Of a stretch of DNA of 64,000 bases, positions 43,172 through 51,654 are shown piece after piece. Made by a program: the position numbers and the translations under genes. Positions within the stretch are counted from its first letter, which is position 1. Each line of letters starts with the position of its first letter. The stretch is from the NCBI GenBank assembly GCA_001787755.1, contig MFYJ01000001.1, forward strand, positions 23,105 to 87,104, in the 5' to 3' direction. The notes beneath the pieces were generated by a model, which searched no databases, was not told the DNA's origin, and saw only the letters and a program-made list of their open reading frames with translations. Source of the stretch: Candidatus Peribacteria bacterium RIFOXYB1_FULL_54_35 (GTDB lineage: Bacteria; Patescibacteriota; Gracilibacteria; Peribacterales; Peribacteraceae).

Positions 43172-46100
43172 TCAACTGCAACCGCTGGTCGCACCGCAGT
43201 CGAGACAGATCTCGCACGCCCCGTTGCGCTTCATTTTTGTGCTCCCGCAGCTTCCGCAGAGAGAACCCGTGTACCCCTGCTGCCTTGCTGCATCTAGATC
43301 AGAAGATGCAATGCCCGGCTGTATCACCTCCAGTGCCGGTGTCCCCTCCCACACTCCCCCCTTGAGCTTAGAGCGCATCTCCTGCGGTACTTCCGCTCCT
43401 TCATCTACCACCGGCAAGCGCATGGCAAAGGCATCTTTGCTCTTGGTCCCTTCGCTGTACGCCCTCTCCACCAGATCTTTGTTATGGAAGAGCATGGCCT
43501 TCTCCTTGGAGAGGAACTTGAGAGCAAGCCACCTGCCCAGGTAATCCATGAGACTCTTCACCATGGGAATTTCCTTGTTCATCGTCATACCCATGGGTTC
43601 GAAACGCGTGTGGACGAGCTTCTGGCAGAGCACTTCCAGCGGCACGCCGTACTGCAAATTCATGGAGAGACTGAGCGCGAGCGTATCCATCACACCGGAA
43701 AGCGTGGAGCCTTCTTTGCTCATTTTGATGAAAATTTCTCCAGGCTTGCCATTTTCGTACAGCCCAACATGCAGGTACCCCTCATGACTTGCAACGGAAA
43801 ACTTATGCGTGATGGACATACGTTCATCCGGGAGTTTCCTGCGCCGGGAGACTTCTTTAATAATCACCTGCTCCACTATTTCCTTTTCAATCTTCACTTC
43901 CGGTGATTTCTTCTTCTCCTTCCTGTCGGATTTGCTGCTCAAAGGCTGGCTGAGCTTGCAACCATCACGATAGAGGGCGTTGGCCTTAAGACCAAGCTTC
44001 CAACTGAGGAAGTACGCGTTTTTGATGTCCTCCACTGTCGCCTCGTTCGGGAGATTGATGGTCTTGGAAATGGCACCGGAGATGAACGGCTGAGCCGCCG
44101 CCATCATGCGGATGTGCCCCTCTGGGGCAATGTAGCGCTTCCCGGTCTTCCCACACTTACTGGCACAATCGAACACCGGCAGGTGTTCCTGCCGGAGATG
44201 CGGTGCGCCCTCCACCGTCATGTGCCCGCAGATGACAAGATTGGCCTCTTCAATCTGCTCCTTGGTAAAACCGAGTGCCGCGAGTATATCGAAACCAGAA
44301 GTAGCTATCTGCTCCTCCGTAAACCCCAGGCGTTTCATGGTCTCCTCCCCGAGGATCCATTTGTTGAAGGAAAACTGCAACTCAAAAACCTGAGGGAGAT
44401 TCTTCTCGATATTGGCAATGTCTTTGAAGGTGAAACCCTTCTCACGCAGGCTCTCACGGTTGATGTGGGGTGCACCCTCAAGACTCAGAGTCCCCATGAG
44501 ATAACGAATGATGTCACCGACCTGCACCTCATTGTACCCGAGAGCCTTGAGTGCAGGAGCAACAGACTGGTTCGCAATCTTCATGTAGCCCCCTCCTGAG
44601 AGTTTCCGGAATTTCACAAGAGCAAAATCCGGCTCCACACCCGTAGTATCGCAATCCATGAGAAGCCCGATGGTGCCGGTGGGAGCGATGACTGTTGCCT
44701 GCGCGTTGCGATAGCCATACTGCTCACCCAATGCCAGAGCCCGATCCCAACACTCTTTTGCAGCGACAAGAAGATAGGCCGGACAAAGATTCTGGTTGAT
44801 ACCAACCGGCTTGATGTGCAGGTGCTCGTATTCCGCTCTCGGCGCATCATAGACAGCACGGCGGTGATTGCGGATCACACGGAGCATGTGCTCCCTGTTG
44901 CGCTCAAAGCCGGAGAAGGCGCCAAGATGCTTCGCCATCTCCGCTGAAGCGGCGTAGGACTCGCCGTTCATGATAGCAGTGATGGCCCCGCAGATTGCCT
45001 GCGCCTTCTCGGAGTGGTAGGGAATGCCCATGCGCATGAACATAGCCCCGATGTTCGCAAACCCCAGCCCCAGGGTGCGGAACAGGTAACTCAGGCGTGC
45101 AATCTCCTCACTGGGGAACTGCGCCATGAGCACAGAGATCTCGAGCACGATCGTCCATAGGCGCACAGCATGCCTGAACCGCTCCACCTCAAATGTCCTC
45201 AGCTCTTCATCGTAAAACTTGAGAAGATTGATGGAGGCGAGATTGCATGCGGTATTATCCAGAAACATATATTCGCTGCAGGGGTTACTCGCGTTGATGC
45301 GTCCGTCTACGGGGCAGGTATGCCAGTCATTGATGGTGGTGTCGTACTGAACCCCCGGATCCGCACATGCCCAGGCTGCGTAACCTATCTTGTCCCACAT
45401 CTCTCGCGCCTTAAGTGTCTCGCATGACCGCGGCGCTCTTCCTTCCTTCTCCGCTGCACACCTCTCCGTGCGCCAGTAGAGTTGCCACTCGCCATCGCTC
45501 TCCACTGCCTCAAAGAACCGGTGCGGAACACGCACGGAATTGTTGGAATTCTGGCCAGAGACCGTCTGGTACGCCTCGCCGTTGAAGTCGTTGTCGTACC
45601 CTGCCTCTACCATAGCTGCCACTTTCTTCTCTTCGTTCGCCTTCCAGTCTATGAATTCCTCGATGTCGGGATGGTCGAGATCAAGACAGACCATCTTGGC
45701 TGCACGACGGGTTGTCCCGCCGGACTTGATGGCTCCTGCCGCCCGGTCTCCGATTTTGAGGAAGCTCATGAGCCCCGAGCTCTTCCCTCCGCCTGAAAGC
45801 GGTTCACCCTCTCCACGCAGGCTGCTGAAGTTCGTGCCCGTGCCGGAACCAAACTTAAAGAGGCGTGCCTCGCGCACCCAGAGATCCATAATGCCTCCCT
45901 CGTTCACCATATCGTCTTTCACAGACTGAATGAAACAGGCGTGAGGCTGGGGATGCGTGTAGGCATCTTCACTCTTCTTCACCTCGCCCGTCTGCGGATC
46001 GCAGTAGAAGTGCCCCTGGGAAGGACCGCTGATGCCGTAGGCGTACTTCAGCCCCGTGTTGAACCACTGGGGGCTATTGGGAGCCGCCATCTGGTGCACC

Positions 46101-46567
46101 AGCATGTAGCTCAGTTCATCCTCGAATGCCTGCGCATCCTGCGCCGTTTCAAAGTATCCGTACTCCTGTGCCCAGTGGCGCCAGCACCCGGCAAGACGCC
46201 GGACCACCTGCTTCACCGAACGCTCTGGCCCCGTCATCACTTCCCCCTTCTCATTGTGCTGCAGCTCCCCCTTCTCATCACACTGCGGCACTCCTGCCTT
46301 CCGAAAGTACTTGCTCACCATAATGTCCGTCGCCACCTGTCCCCATCCCACAGGAATTTCCGTCCCCTCCATCTCAAAAACAACAGACCCGTCTGTATTG
46401 GCGATGCGACTGCTGCGCTTCTCGTACTGCACCTCCTCCAGTGGATCGCTCCCCGGCGTCGTGAAGACACGCGGAATGGAAAGCCCCTTCCTCTGTGCGG
46501 AAAATGCCTGCGCCGTCGACACAGAGGTGGATGGGGCAGTATGTTTCGCTGGAACCGGAGGGGTCAT
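43172..46567 (-). CDS. nrdJ: Class II (cobalamin-dependent) ribonucleotide reductase
   Basis: 1131 aa from ATG 46567. Adenosylcobalamin-dependent RNR makes dNTPs without oxygen dependence. Visible: KFGSGTGTNFSSLRG and GGKSSGLMSFL, active-site segment NPCSEYMFLDNTACNLASINLL (Cys and Asn/Glu radical-site pattern), APTGTIGLLMDCDTTGVEP, the family C-terminal block with HVGLYENGKPGEIFIKMSK, and a terminal zinc-ribbon CGSCGS...CEICLDCG that can supply the reducing thiols. The frame extends to 46780, but that part is Cys/Trp-rich noise lying over the promoter. Two NrdR-like boxes overlap the promoter. Confidence 0.95.
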   Translation of the reverse strand: MTPPVPAKHTAPSTSVSTAQAFSAQRKGLSIPRVFTTPGSDPLEEVQYEKRSSRIANTDGSVVFEMEGTEIPVGWGQVATDIMVSKYFRKAGVPQCDEKGELQHNEKGEVMTGPERSVKQVVRRLAGCWRHWAQEYGYFETAQDAQAFEDELSYMLVHQMAAPNSPQWFNTGLKYAYGISGPSQGHFYCDPQTGEVKKSEDAYTHPQPHACFIQSVKDDMVNEGGIMDLWVREARLFKFGSGTGTNFSSLRGEGEPLSGGGKSSGLMSFLKIGDRAAGAIKSGGTTRRAAKMVCLDLDHPDIEEFIDWKANEEKKVAAMVEAGYDNDFNGEAYQTVSGQNSNNSVRVPHRFFEAVESDGEWQLYWRTERCAAEKEGRAPRSCETLKAREMWDKIGYAAWACADPGVQYDTTINDWHTCPVDGRINASNPCSEYMFLDNTACNLASINLLKFYDEELRTFEVERFRHAVRLWTIVLEISVLMAQFPSEEIARLSYLFRTLGLGFANIGAMFMRMGIPYHSEKAQAICGAITAIMNGESYAASAEMAKHLGAFSGFERNREHMLRVIRNHRRAVYDAPRAEYEHLHIKPVGINQNLCPAYLLVAAKECWDRALALGEQYGYRNAQATVIAPTGTIGLLMDCDTTGVEPDFALVKFRKLSGGGYMKIANQSVAPALKALGYNEVQVGDIIRYLMGTLSLEGAPHINRESLREKGFTFKDIANIEKNLPQVFELQFSFNKWILGEETMKRLGFTEEQIATSGFDILAALGFTKEQIEEANLVICGHMTVEGAPHLRQEHLPVFDCASKCGKTGKRYIAPEGHIRMMAAAQPFISGAISKTINLPNEATVEDIKNAYFLSWKLGLKANALYRDGCKLSQPLSSKSDRKEKKKSPEVKIEKEIVEQVIIKEVSRRRKLPDERMSITHKFSVASHEGYLHVGLYENGKPGEIFIKMSKEGSTLSGVMDTLALSLSMNLQYGVPLEVLCQKLVHTRFEPMGMTMNKEIPMVKSLMDYLGRWLALKFLSKEKAMLFHNKDLVERAYSEGTKSKDAFAMRLPVVDEGAEVPQEMRSKLKGGVWEGTPALEVIQPGIASSDLDAARQQGYTGSLCGSCGSTKMKRNGACEICLDCGATSGCS

Positions 46568-46589
46568 AAGGTAAATGGGAAAGAGATAG

Positions 46590-46605
46590 ACACACCATGT
46601 TGTGG
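46590..46605 (-). promoter_or_regulatory. NrdR-like box 2 upstream of nrdJ
   Basis: On the minus strand CCACAACATGGTGTGT, close to the NrdR consensus acaCwAtATaTwGtgt (about 11 of 16). It starts 32 bp from box 1, the helical-phase spacing typical of NrdR pairs. Confidence 0.6.
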
Positions 46606-46621
46606 TAACAGGGCCGCAATC

Positions 46622-46637
46622 ACACAAGATATTGAAC
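46622..46637 (-). promoter_or_regulatory. NrdR-like box 1 upstream of nrdJ
   Basis: On the minus strand GTTCAATATCTTGTGT; the core CAATATCTTGTGT matches 12 of 13 positions of the NrdR consensus. It overlaps the -10 hexamer of the nrdJ promoter, so binding would block transcription. Confidence 0.65.
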
Positions 46638-46654
46638 CACCTCGTCCGGGTCAA
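46626..46654 (-). promoter_or_regulatory. Promoter of nrdJ
   Basis: TTGACC (46654-46649), 17-bp spacer, TATCTT (46631-46626) on the minus strand. The predicted leader is about 50 nt, longer than usual here. No cobalamin riboswitch features are seen. Confidence 0.65.
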
Positions 46655-46822
46655 TAGGTATTGCGTCTTCTTCCTCTCCCCTGTCAACTCGCAGGGTTTT
46701 CCTTTCCCGTTCCCATCGCAGAGAAACAATTTGCGCGCCACATCACAGCAATCCTCTGCAAAAAATTGCATTCGCACCATAATTCTCCATACTAGCTCAA
46801 GCCTAAATTTTCCTCATTCCGC

Positions 46823-47500
46823 ATGAACATTCTCGTTCTCGTCGCCGGTACCAACGAGCCGAGCAACTCCAACATGCTTGCAGATGCATTCATCGAGGGT
46901 ATGCAACAGGGTGGTGACGTGACAGTGGAGAAGCGACGCCTGAAGGACCTGCAGATCGATCACTTCTCCCTGGAACACTACAATCCCGGGTTCCGGCATG
47001 AGGAAGATTTTCGTAACCTGCAGCACCTCATAGAGAAGGCAGATGGCCTTGTTTTTGCGAGCCCCGTGTGGAATTTTGGCGTTCCTGCACACCTCAAGAA
47101 CTTCATTGACCGTATGGGGAGCTTTGCGCTGGATACAACGAAGACGAAGGGAACACTGCAAAACACACCACTCTTCTGCATCTACACTGGAGGAACTCCC
47201 TACGTCGTGTGGAAGGGCATGATGCGGCTCACCACCAGCCACGTGACGGAGGCAATGAAGTACTTTGGTGCTCTGCCCATGGGCATCCACTTCGAACCAC
47301 GGTGCACGCGTGGAAAGGGGGTATTCGGGCTGGTAGTGGATGGACGGCCAGAGTCGCTCTCTGCAGTGAAACAGAAAGGGCAGAATTTCATCGTAAACAT
47401 CCGGAAGTACCGGGAGAAAGGCACCCTGCCTCTGCGCACACGCATCGCCAAACTCTTCTTCGAGTGGGGACGCACATTCGTTACAAAAATCACACCCTAG
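46823..47500 (+). CDS. NAD(P)H-dependent FMN/quinone reductase, flavodoxin-like
   Basis: 225 aa. Flavodoxin-like fold: ILVLVAGTNEPSNSN (phosphate loop), DGLVFASPVWNFGVPAHLKNFIDRMG (the conserved FMN-binding and dimer helix), CIYTGGTPYV. The C-terminal 45 residues are basic and amphipathic. Probably reduces flavin or quinones with NAD(P)H. Divergent from nrdJ; an electron-donor link to the reductase is possible but not shown. TAAATT (46804-46809) lies 13 nt before the ATG. Confidence 0.8.
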   Translation: MNILVLVAGTNEPSNSNMLADAFIEGMQQGGDVTVEKRRLKDLQIDHFSLEHYNPGFRHEEDFRNLQHLIEKADGLVFASPVWNFGVPAHLKNFIDRMGSFALDTTKTKGTLQNTPLFCIYTGGTPYVVWKGMMRLTTSHVTEAMKYFGALPMGIHFEPRCTRGKGVFGLVVDGRPESLSAVKQKGQNFIVNIRKYREKGTLPLRTRIAKLFFEWGRTFVTKITP

Positions 47501-47531
47501 GTTCCCAGCCCAAAATCAAAGGCAAGGAAAG

Positions 47532-47559
47532 TTGACATACCCCCTATTTATTCTAGAAT
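47532..47559 (+). promoter_or_regulatory. Promoter of the RHH gene
   Basis: TTGACA (47532-47537), 16-bp spacer, TAGAAT (47554-47559). The leader is about 100 nt and the gene uses a Shine-Dalgarno site, unlike most genes here. Confidence 0.75.
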
Positions 47560-47665
47560 CAAGCTACAGTCTCTAGACCTGTGTTGTTTCTTTCTTTGAA
47601 GGAACATTCGGCAAGTCTCGGAGACTCTGCCATCTGTTCCTTCTCTCACCATGGAGGTCCGCAGT

Positions 47666-47962
47666 ATGGACACCCGGACACTGTGCGCGGCAGGACCCGC
47701 GCGAGTTATACCTGGCCTGGGCAGTGCTACCGTAATAGGTGCCAGCCAAGACCACCCCTCCAAGAAGCCGTACCGTGTGATCACGGTTCGGCTGCCAGTC
47801 GATCTGCACAGGCAGCTCAAGGATGCTGCTCACGACAAACGCACCTCCCTGAATCAACTGTGCGTGGGCACGCTGCTCGCGCTCGTTGACGGGAAAGGTC
47901 AACCCGTCGCTGACCATGCGGAACAAGAGCCGGTACTGGCCAGAGTCGGCGAAGCGGCGTAA
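47666..47962 (+). CDS. Ribbon-helix-helix (HicB/Arc-like) protein
   Basis: 98 aa from ATG 47666. The C-terminal half is a ribbon-helix-helix motif: YRVITVRLPVDLHRQLKDAAHDKRTSLNQLCVGTLL, as in the DNA-binding part of HicB antitoxins and Arc/CopG repressors. The N-terminal 45 residues are unassigned. An earlier ATG at 47651 exists, but GGAGG (47652-47656) lies 9 nt before 47666, which decides the start. No toxin gene (HicA-like) is next to it, so an antitoxin role is doubtful; autorepression is possible. Confidence 0.72.
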   Translation: MDTRTLCAAGPARVIPGLGSATVIGASQDHPSKKPYRVITVRLPVDLHRQLKDAAHDKRTSLNQLCVGTLLALVDGKGQPVADHAEQEPVLARVGEAA

Positions 47963-48011
47963 GCCGAACAATCCCACAGGAGGTGGGATCAACTGAGAAA
48001 CAACAGATGGC

Positions 48012-48040
48012 AAGCCCGTCACAAGGAATGTGACGGGCTT
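48012..48040. terminator. Bidirectional 12-bp hairpin between RHH gene and ribD
   Basis: AAGCCCGTCACA, loop AGGAA, TGTGACGGGCTT (48012-48023 / 48029-48040): a perfect 12-bp stem in a convergent gap. A smaller stem CCCAC-aggag-GTGGG lies just upstream. Confidence 0.75.
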
Positions 48041-48047
48041 ATGCTGC

Positions 48048-49046
48048 CTACAGAACGCCGACAAGCACCACCTCTTCATCGTACTGTCCCTCATCTTTAA
48101 AATGCTGCCAGGTCTTTGCTCCTCCTTCCACGAGAATGCTCGTTATGCCGTAGAACCCCTCCTGGGGAGTGGTGAGCATGGCCCAGAGACTGTGCCAATC
48201 AAATACGTTCGCACGCACGGGAATCCGCAGGATACGCACTCCACGCGCAAGCAATTCCCCTTCTTTCTCCTGCGGAGCATCTGTACTCGCGATGAGGATT
48301 GTCCCCTGGGCAAGTTCGCTGCTCACCACCTTCGCTCCAAGAGGAATGCGTAGTGCCGGATCGAAGATGAGGCGCAGCGGCTGCCTTAATCCATGATCAA
48401 ATTTTTTGTTCATGTATCTCACAGTGAGCGTCGGATCATCTGCAATCACTGTCTGCACACCAACGAGAATGGCATCGTGTACCGCCCTCAGCTCTGTGTG
48501 GGACCACACATCCTGCTCCTTCGAGGTGATCTTCAGCGATGACCCGTCAGGATTCGCGTTTCTCCCATCCCTCGTTTGGGCACGCTTGAGTGTGATGTAC
48601 GGTCTCCCCTGCTCCTGGAGAGAAACGTATCCCCTATTCACCCTCCGGCAAAGTTCGGGGAGCACCGGCCCCTCCACACGAACACCCGCTTTCACCAGCT
48701 GCTCTCTCCCCTTTCCCGCGACTTCAGGATTGAGATCTTCCATGCCATACACCACCTTCCTGATGCCGCTTTTAATAATCAGATCGGTACACGGAGGTGT
48801 TTTCCCATAGTGACAGCATGGTTCCAAATTCACGTAGAGCCCATCCTCTTGCTGAAAAATCTGATCAAAGTTTTTGATCAACATGCGCTCTGCATGGTCC
48901 ATCCCGAAGGCAAGATGCCACCCCTCGGCAATGATCTTTCCCTCCCGCACAAGCACAGAACCTACGAGAGGATTGGTGCCAACGAGCCCGCGGCCCCGCT
49001 CCGCAAGCTCCAGACACCGGCGGATGGGAGCCTCATGATCACACAT
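48048..49046 (-). CDS. ribD: Bifunctional riboflavin biosynthesis deaminase/reductase RibD
   Basis: 332 aa. Residues 1-145 are the deaminase: CLELAERGRGLVGTNPLVGSVLVR, DHAERMLI (zinc His and catalytic Glu) and LEPCCHYGKTPPCTDLI (two zinc Cys). Residues about 150-332 are the reductase: PYITLKRAQTRDGRNANPDG, DAILVGVQTVIADDPTLTVR, SILVEGGAKTWQHF. It carries out two successive steps of riboflavin synthesis. No other rib gene is in the window. Start MCDHEAP at 49046; the frame extends to 49106. CACTAT ends 5 nt before the ATG. Confidence 0.92.
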   Translation of the reverse strand: MCDHEAPIRRCLELAERGRGLVGTNPLVGSVLVREGKIIAEGWHLAFGMDHAERMLIKNFDQIFQQEDGLYVNLEPCCHYGKTPPCTDLIIKSGIRKVVYGMEDLNPEVAGKGREQLVKAGVRVEGPVLPELCRRVNRGYVSLQEQGRPYITLKRAQTRDGRNANPDGSSLKITSKEQDVWSHTELRAVHDAILVGVQTVIADDPTLTVRYMNKKFDHGLRQPLRLIFDPALRIPLGAKVVSSELAQGTILIASTDAPQEKEGELLARGVRILRIPVRANVFDWHSLWAMLTTPQEGFYGITSILVEGGAKTWQHFKDEGQYDEEVVLVGVL

Positions 49047-49112
49047 TGTGTATAGTGTCGCACAAAACAATCCGACCGTCGTGGAATGAGCGGGAGATTT
49101 TTTCAAAACAAC

Positions 49113-49643
49113 TCAGTGAGAACCAAAGAAACCGGGGTTCAGTCTGACATATTCCTGGATGAGTTCTGCCTTGCGCACTCCTGAAAGAGCAATGGCATTG
49201 CGAACGACCCCCTGCCTGAATGCTGTTTCCTTGTTTTTCTCAGCACCAAATCTGGAATAGATGATCTGCATGTTTTTTACCAAATCCAATTCACCGAATA
49301 TCTCTTCCCTCGTGAAGCATCTCTCCACGAGAAAATCCGTATAGCAATTTTGATACTGGCTGATGCTTTTGCAGTTCAGAAAATTCTGAGGCCCAAACAA
49401 TCTCTTGTCCCTCTTGCCCGCAGGCAGAAGCCTCGCTGTGAAAGCTCCGTCTTTCTCATCCTTCAGAAGAACAGCAAGGGGGCAACGTACGCAACCGTAC
49501 CTGCAGCATGCAGTCATCTCCACATTGTAGATGAAGCGGTAACCGCGCCAGTTATCGAGAATGACAGAAATGAACCCGTCAAATTTCTCAGAGAGTTCTC
49601 TGAACTTATCCTGAGCCGATAGCAAGATTTCCGGATCCATCAT
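49113..49643 (-). CDS. Hypothetical Cys-rich protein
   Basis: 176 aa (two ATGs at 49643 and 49640). N-terminal helix, then a Cys cluster CCRYGCVRCPL (about 47-57), a basic loop, a second set of Cys in LNCKSISQYQNCYTDFLVERC (about 90-108), and a helical C-terminus. The spaced Cys suggest a metal or Fe-S site. Family not recognised. It lies between radical SAM and ribD in one direction, with a perfect 12-bp hairpin between it and the radical SAM gene, so it may be a partner or substrate; this is inference. Confidence 0.6.
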   Translation of the reverse strand: MMDPEILLSAQDKFRELSEKFDGFISVILDNWRGYRFIYNVEMTACCRYGCVRCPLAVLLKDEKDGAFTARLLPAGKRDKRLFGPQNFLNCKSISQYQNCYTDFLVERCFTREEIFGELDLVKNMQIIYSRFGAEKNKETAFRQGVVRNAIALSGVRKAELIQEYVRLNPGFFGSH

Positions 49644-49660
49644 AGAATGTGCTTAAGGGT

Positions 49661-49688
49661 GGGGTCTCAGCTATTCAGCTGAGACCCC
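49661..49688. terminator. Perfect 12-bp hairpin between radical SAM and Cys-rich gene
   Basis: GGGGTCTCAGCT-attc-AGCTGAGACCCC. No T-run on either side; it may end or attenuate the radical SAM transcript or stabilise its 3' end. Confidence 0.6.
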
Positions 49689-49694
49689 TCTGGT

Positions 49695-50843
49695 TTATTC
49701 GGAGGAACCGCGAAGAATCGGAAGAGGGCAGAGCGTATATCCCCCAAAAGGATCGCCCATGCCCTCAACTGTGGCACGACAACCGCCACGGCACTTCTCC
49801 CACCGATCGCACGAGTGACACGGCTCGCCCACACGATCCTTTGTGAGGGCTTTCCGTCTGCAGATCAGTGGAGACTCGTACGCTTCGCGGATGGGATCCT
49901 CGTCCGTGACGTGCGCGAGGACAACCGTACTGTTGCTGCACGCGCGAATGTGTCCATCTACGGCGAAGTACAAGCCCTTGTCGTAAAAGGGACACGAGCC
50001 GAAGACATGAGGCATTAGCAGTTTTGATTCGGTGTCGTAAAACTGCGGAGCCACTCTACACAGTCGACCGCTGTACCTTCCCCTTGCAGAAACGATGGAA
50101 CGCACCATTTCTGCCAACTCCTCGGCCATGGGGGCAACGCGGAAGTACTCGTCTCCAACCGCTTCACCGCTTCCCATGAGCTCTAGATCGATACCGATCC
50201 CGCGCAAATAGCAGTACTGCATGTATCCTGGGACAAAGGAGATGTTCTTCTTCCTGACCAGGTTCTGAAGCTTGAACACCAGCCGGAAAGAATCACCCTG
50301 TGTTTCCCACCCTCCATACCCAGCTTCCAGAAAAATCTCGATAGCGCCCATCATCTTATTCGCCATCGTCTCCGTGCTCCCAATCATCTCCGCCTGCAAT
50401 GCCGCCTGAACCGGATCTTTTGGATCTGCGATATTGAGTTTTCCGGTGACATTGACACGTCGGTTGAAAAGCCACCTCGCCAACTCCGGCGTGATCGCCA
50501 CCATGTTGGTGAAGATCCATGGCAAGATGTCGCGATGGATCAGCTCCTCAACGAACTGCCTCAAATGAGACCACAGAAGCGGCTCACCACCCAAGACATC
50601 CATCGTCTCGAGTTCCCGCCCGCCCCGGTACTCTTTGCAAAGATCGAGGATGTGAACCGCCTGTTCAAAGCTCATCTCACCCTTGTTCAGGGCACTACGC
50701 CTGACCATGTAGCAACCGGGGCACCGAAGCTGGCACCGGGTCGTCACCTCGATGATGCCATATCGCAGTCCTGCACCTTGCTCTACTCTTTCGTAACGGG
50801 CACCAATATTCCCTCCCGCACACGGACGATACCTGTCAGTCAT
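49695..50843 (-). CDS. Radical SAM protein with SPASM-type C-terminus
   Basis: 382 aa. The 4Fe-4S/SAM motif CQLRCPGCYM (CxxxCxxC) is at about residues 35-42, followed by GGEPLLW. The C-terminal region has the Cys pattern of SPASM/twitch auxiliary clusters: CRVAPQ, GSCPFYDKGL, HIRACSNSTV, PCHSCDRWEKCRGGCRA and CPLP. Such enzymes modify peptides or proteins or act as maturases. No RiPP precursor is obvious. A clear Shine-Dalgarno AAGGAG lies 8 nt before ATG 50843, rare in this window. The adjacent Cys-rich gene may be functionally linked. Confidence 0.82.
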   Translation of the reverse strand: MTDRYRPCAGGNIGARYERVEQGAGLRYGIIEVTTRCQLRCPGCYMVRRSALNKGEMSFEQAVHILDLCKEYRGGRELETMDVLGGEPLLWSHLRQFVEELIHRDILPWIFTNMVAITPELARWLFNRRVNVTGKLNIADPKDPVQAALQAEMIGSTETMANKMMGAIEIFLEAGYGGWETQGDSFRLVFKLQNLVRKKNISFVPGYMQYCYLRGIGIDLELMGSGEAVGDEYFRVAPMAEELAEMVRSIVSARGRYSGRLCRVAPQFYDTESKLLMPHVFGSCPFYDKGLYFAVDGHIRACSNSTVVLAHVTDEDPIREAYESPLICRRKALTKDRVGEPCHSCDRWEKCRGGCRATVEGMGDPFGGYTLCPLPILRGSSE

Positions 50844-50951
50844 TGCACACACTCCTTTTCCTCGGACATTCCTCCGAAATGTGAAAGACCAAGCTCTCCC
50901 AACACGGGAATCCGCATAGAACGGATTTCGCCTGCCAACAGGCAGAGAAAA

Positions 50952-50973
50952 GCCCCCCTCTGTGAGGAGGGGC
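50952..50973 (-). terminator. Terminator after the TrpR-like gene
   Basis: On the minus strand a GC-rich stem (GCCCCTCCTC / GAGGGGGGC, small loop) is followed by TTTTCTC, 20 nt beyond the stop codon. A second small stem (CTGCC...GGCAG) follows. Confidence 0.7.
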
Positions 50974-50991
50974 GAAACTCGGCGGATGAAG

Positions 50992-51420
50992 TTATTTTTT
51001 CAGGTACTTCTTCAGCATCGAGACTTGCCTCTCCTCACCGGGAGCTCTCGTACGATGCTGATGGTCTATTTTCCGCTGTACCAAAAGTTCTGTGGGAGAC
51101 AGTGTTTCTTCCCCCTTGCTCACCACATTCAAAACCTTCCTGTATCCACCTTCTCCATTCTCAATGAAACGTGCCACACGAGTGACCGTCGTGGTGCTCG
51201 CACCTGTATCAGCAGCAATCTCCCTGTACGTACGCCCCTGGGAGAGCTGCTTTGCAACCTCAAACCGCTCACTCCAGGCCTGCAGCTCGCTGAGCGTGCC
51301 AATATCACGGAGGAAATCCGCTACATCCTCCGTAGTCTCGCAGGAAGCGATGGCATAGCAGAGAGCCTGGAACCAACGTTCCTTTCGCCAGGAATCTTCG
51401 GTGAAACGTTTCTTCGGCAT
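50992..51420 (-). CDS. YerC/YecD-family TrpR-related regulator
   Basis: 142 aa. The core (about 10-95) matches the TrpR-like helix-turn-helix family: CYAIASCETTEDVADFLRDIGTLSEL, AWSERFEVAKQLSQGRTYREIAADTGASTTTVTRVARFI. The recognition helix is in the last segment. The ligand is unknown for this family. ATG 51420 is the likely start; the frame can extend to GTG 51453, which lies in a palindrome GTGTGC-tt-GCACAC (51440-51453) just downstream of a TACGGT -10-like hexamer. Confidence 0.85.
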   Translation of the reverse strand: MPKKRFTEDSWRKERWFQALCYAIASCETTEDVADFLRDIGTLSELQAWSERFEVAKQLSQGRTYREIAADTGASTTTVTRVARFIENGEGGYRKVLNVVSKGEETLSPTELLVQRKIDHQHRTRAPGEERQVSMLKKYLKK

Positions 51421-51439
51421 CGGACGAGGAGAAGGAAAA

Positions 51440-51453
51440 GTGTGCTTGCACAC
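51440..51453. promoter_or_regulatory. Palindromic operator candidate before the TrpR-like gene
   Basis: GTGTGC-TT-GCACAC, a perfect 6-bp inverted repeat directly after TACGGT (51459-51454, minus). It is placed to block or overlap the transcription start, consistent with autoregulation by a dimeric HTH protein. Confidence 0.4.
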
Positions 51454-51610
51454 CGTAGCGGACAGATCTGTATCGGCTCAATGGAGCTACCCGTATGCAG
51501 CCTGTTCAATATGCACCATCCGCGAAGGCGTGTCAATGTTTTAACACAGTAATACATTCCAAAGTCAATTCCCAAAGAAAACCGCTCCCCTACCATATAA
51601 AGCCACACTC

Positions 51611-51619
51611 TGCTATACT
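51611..51619 (+). promoter_or_regulatory. Extended -10 promoter of the 51655 gene
   Basis: TGCTATACT (extended -10; hexamer 51614-51619). The ATG at 51655 is 35 nt downstream; a TTG at 51622 is too close to be used. Confidence 0.5.
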
Positions 51620-51654
51620 AGTTGGAAACCTTTATCCAATACACACTCCAGCCT

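Noticed and set aside
46568..46822. Cobalamin riboswitch upstream of nrdJ
   Set aside because: Expected for a B12-dependent enzyme, but I see no B12-box or long multi-helix leader; NrdR-like boxes explain the region better.
47666..47962. HicAB toxin-antitoxin system
   Set aside because: The RHH protein resembles a HicB tail, but no small HicA-like toxin gene is next to it.
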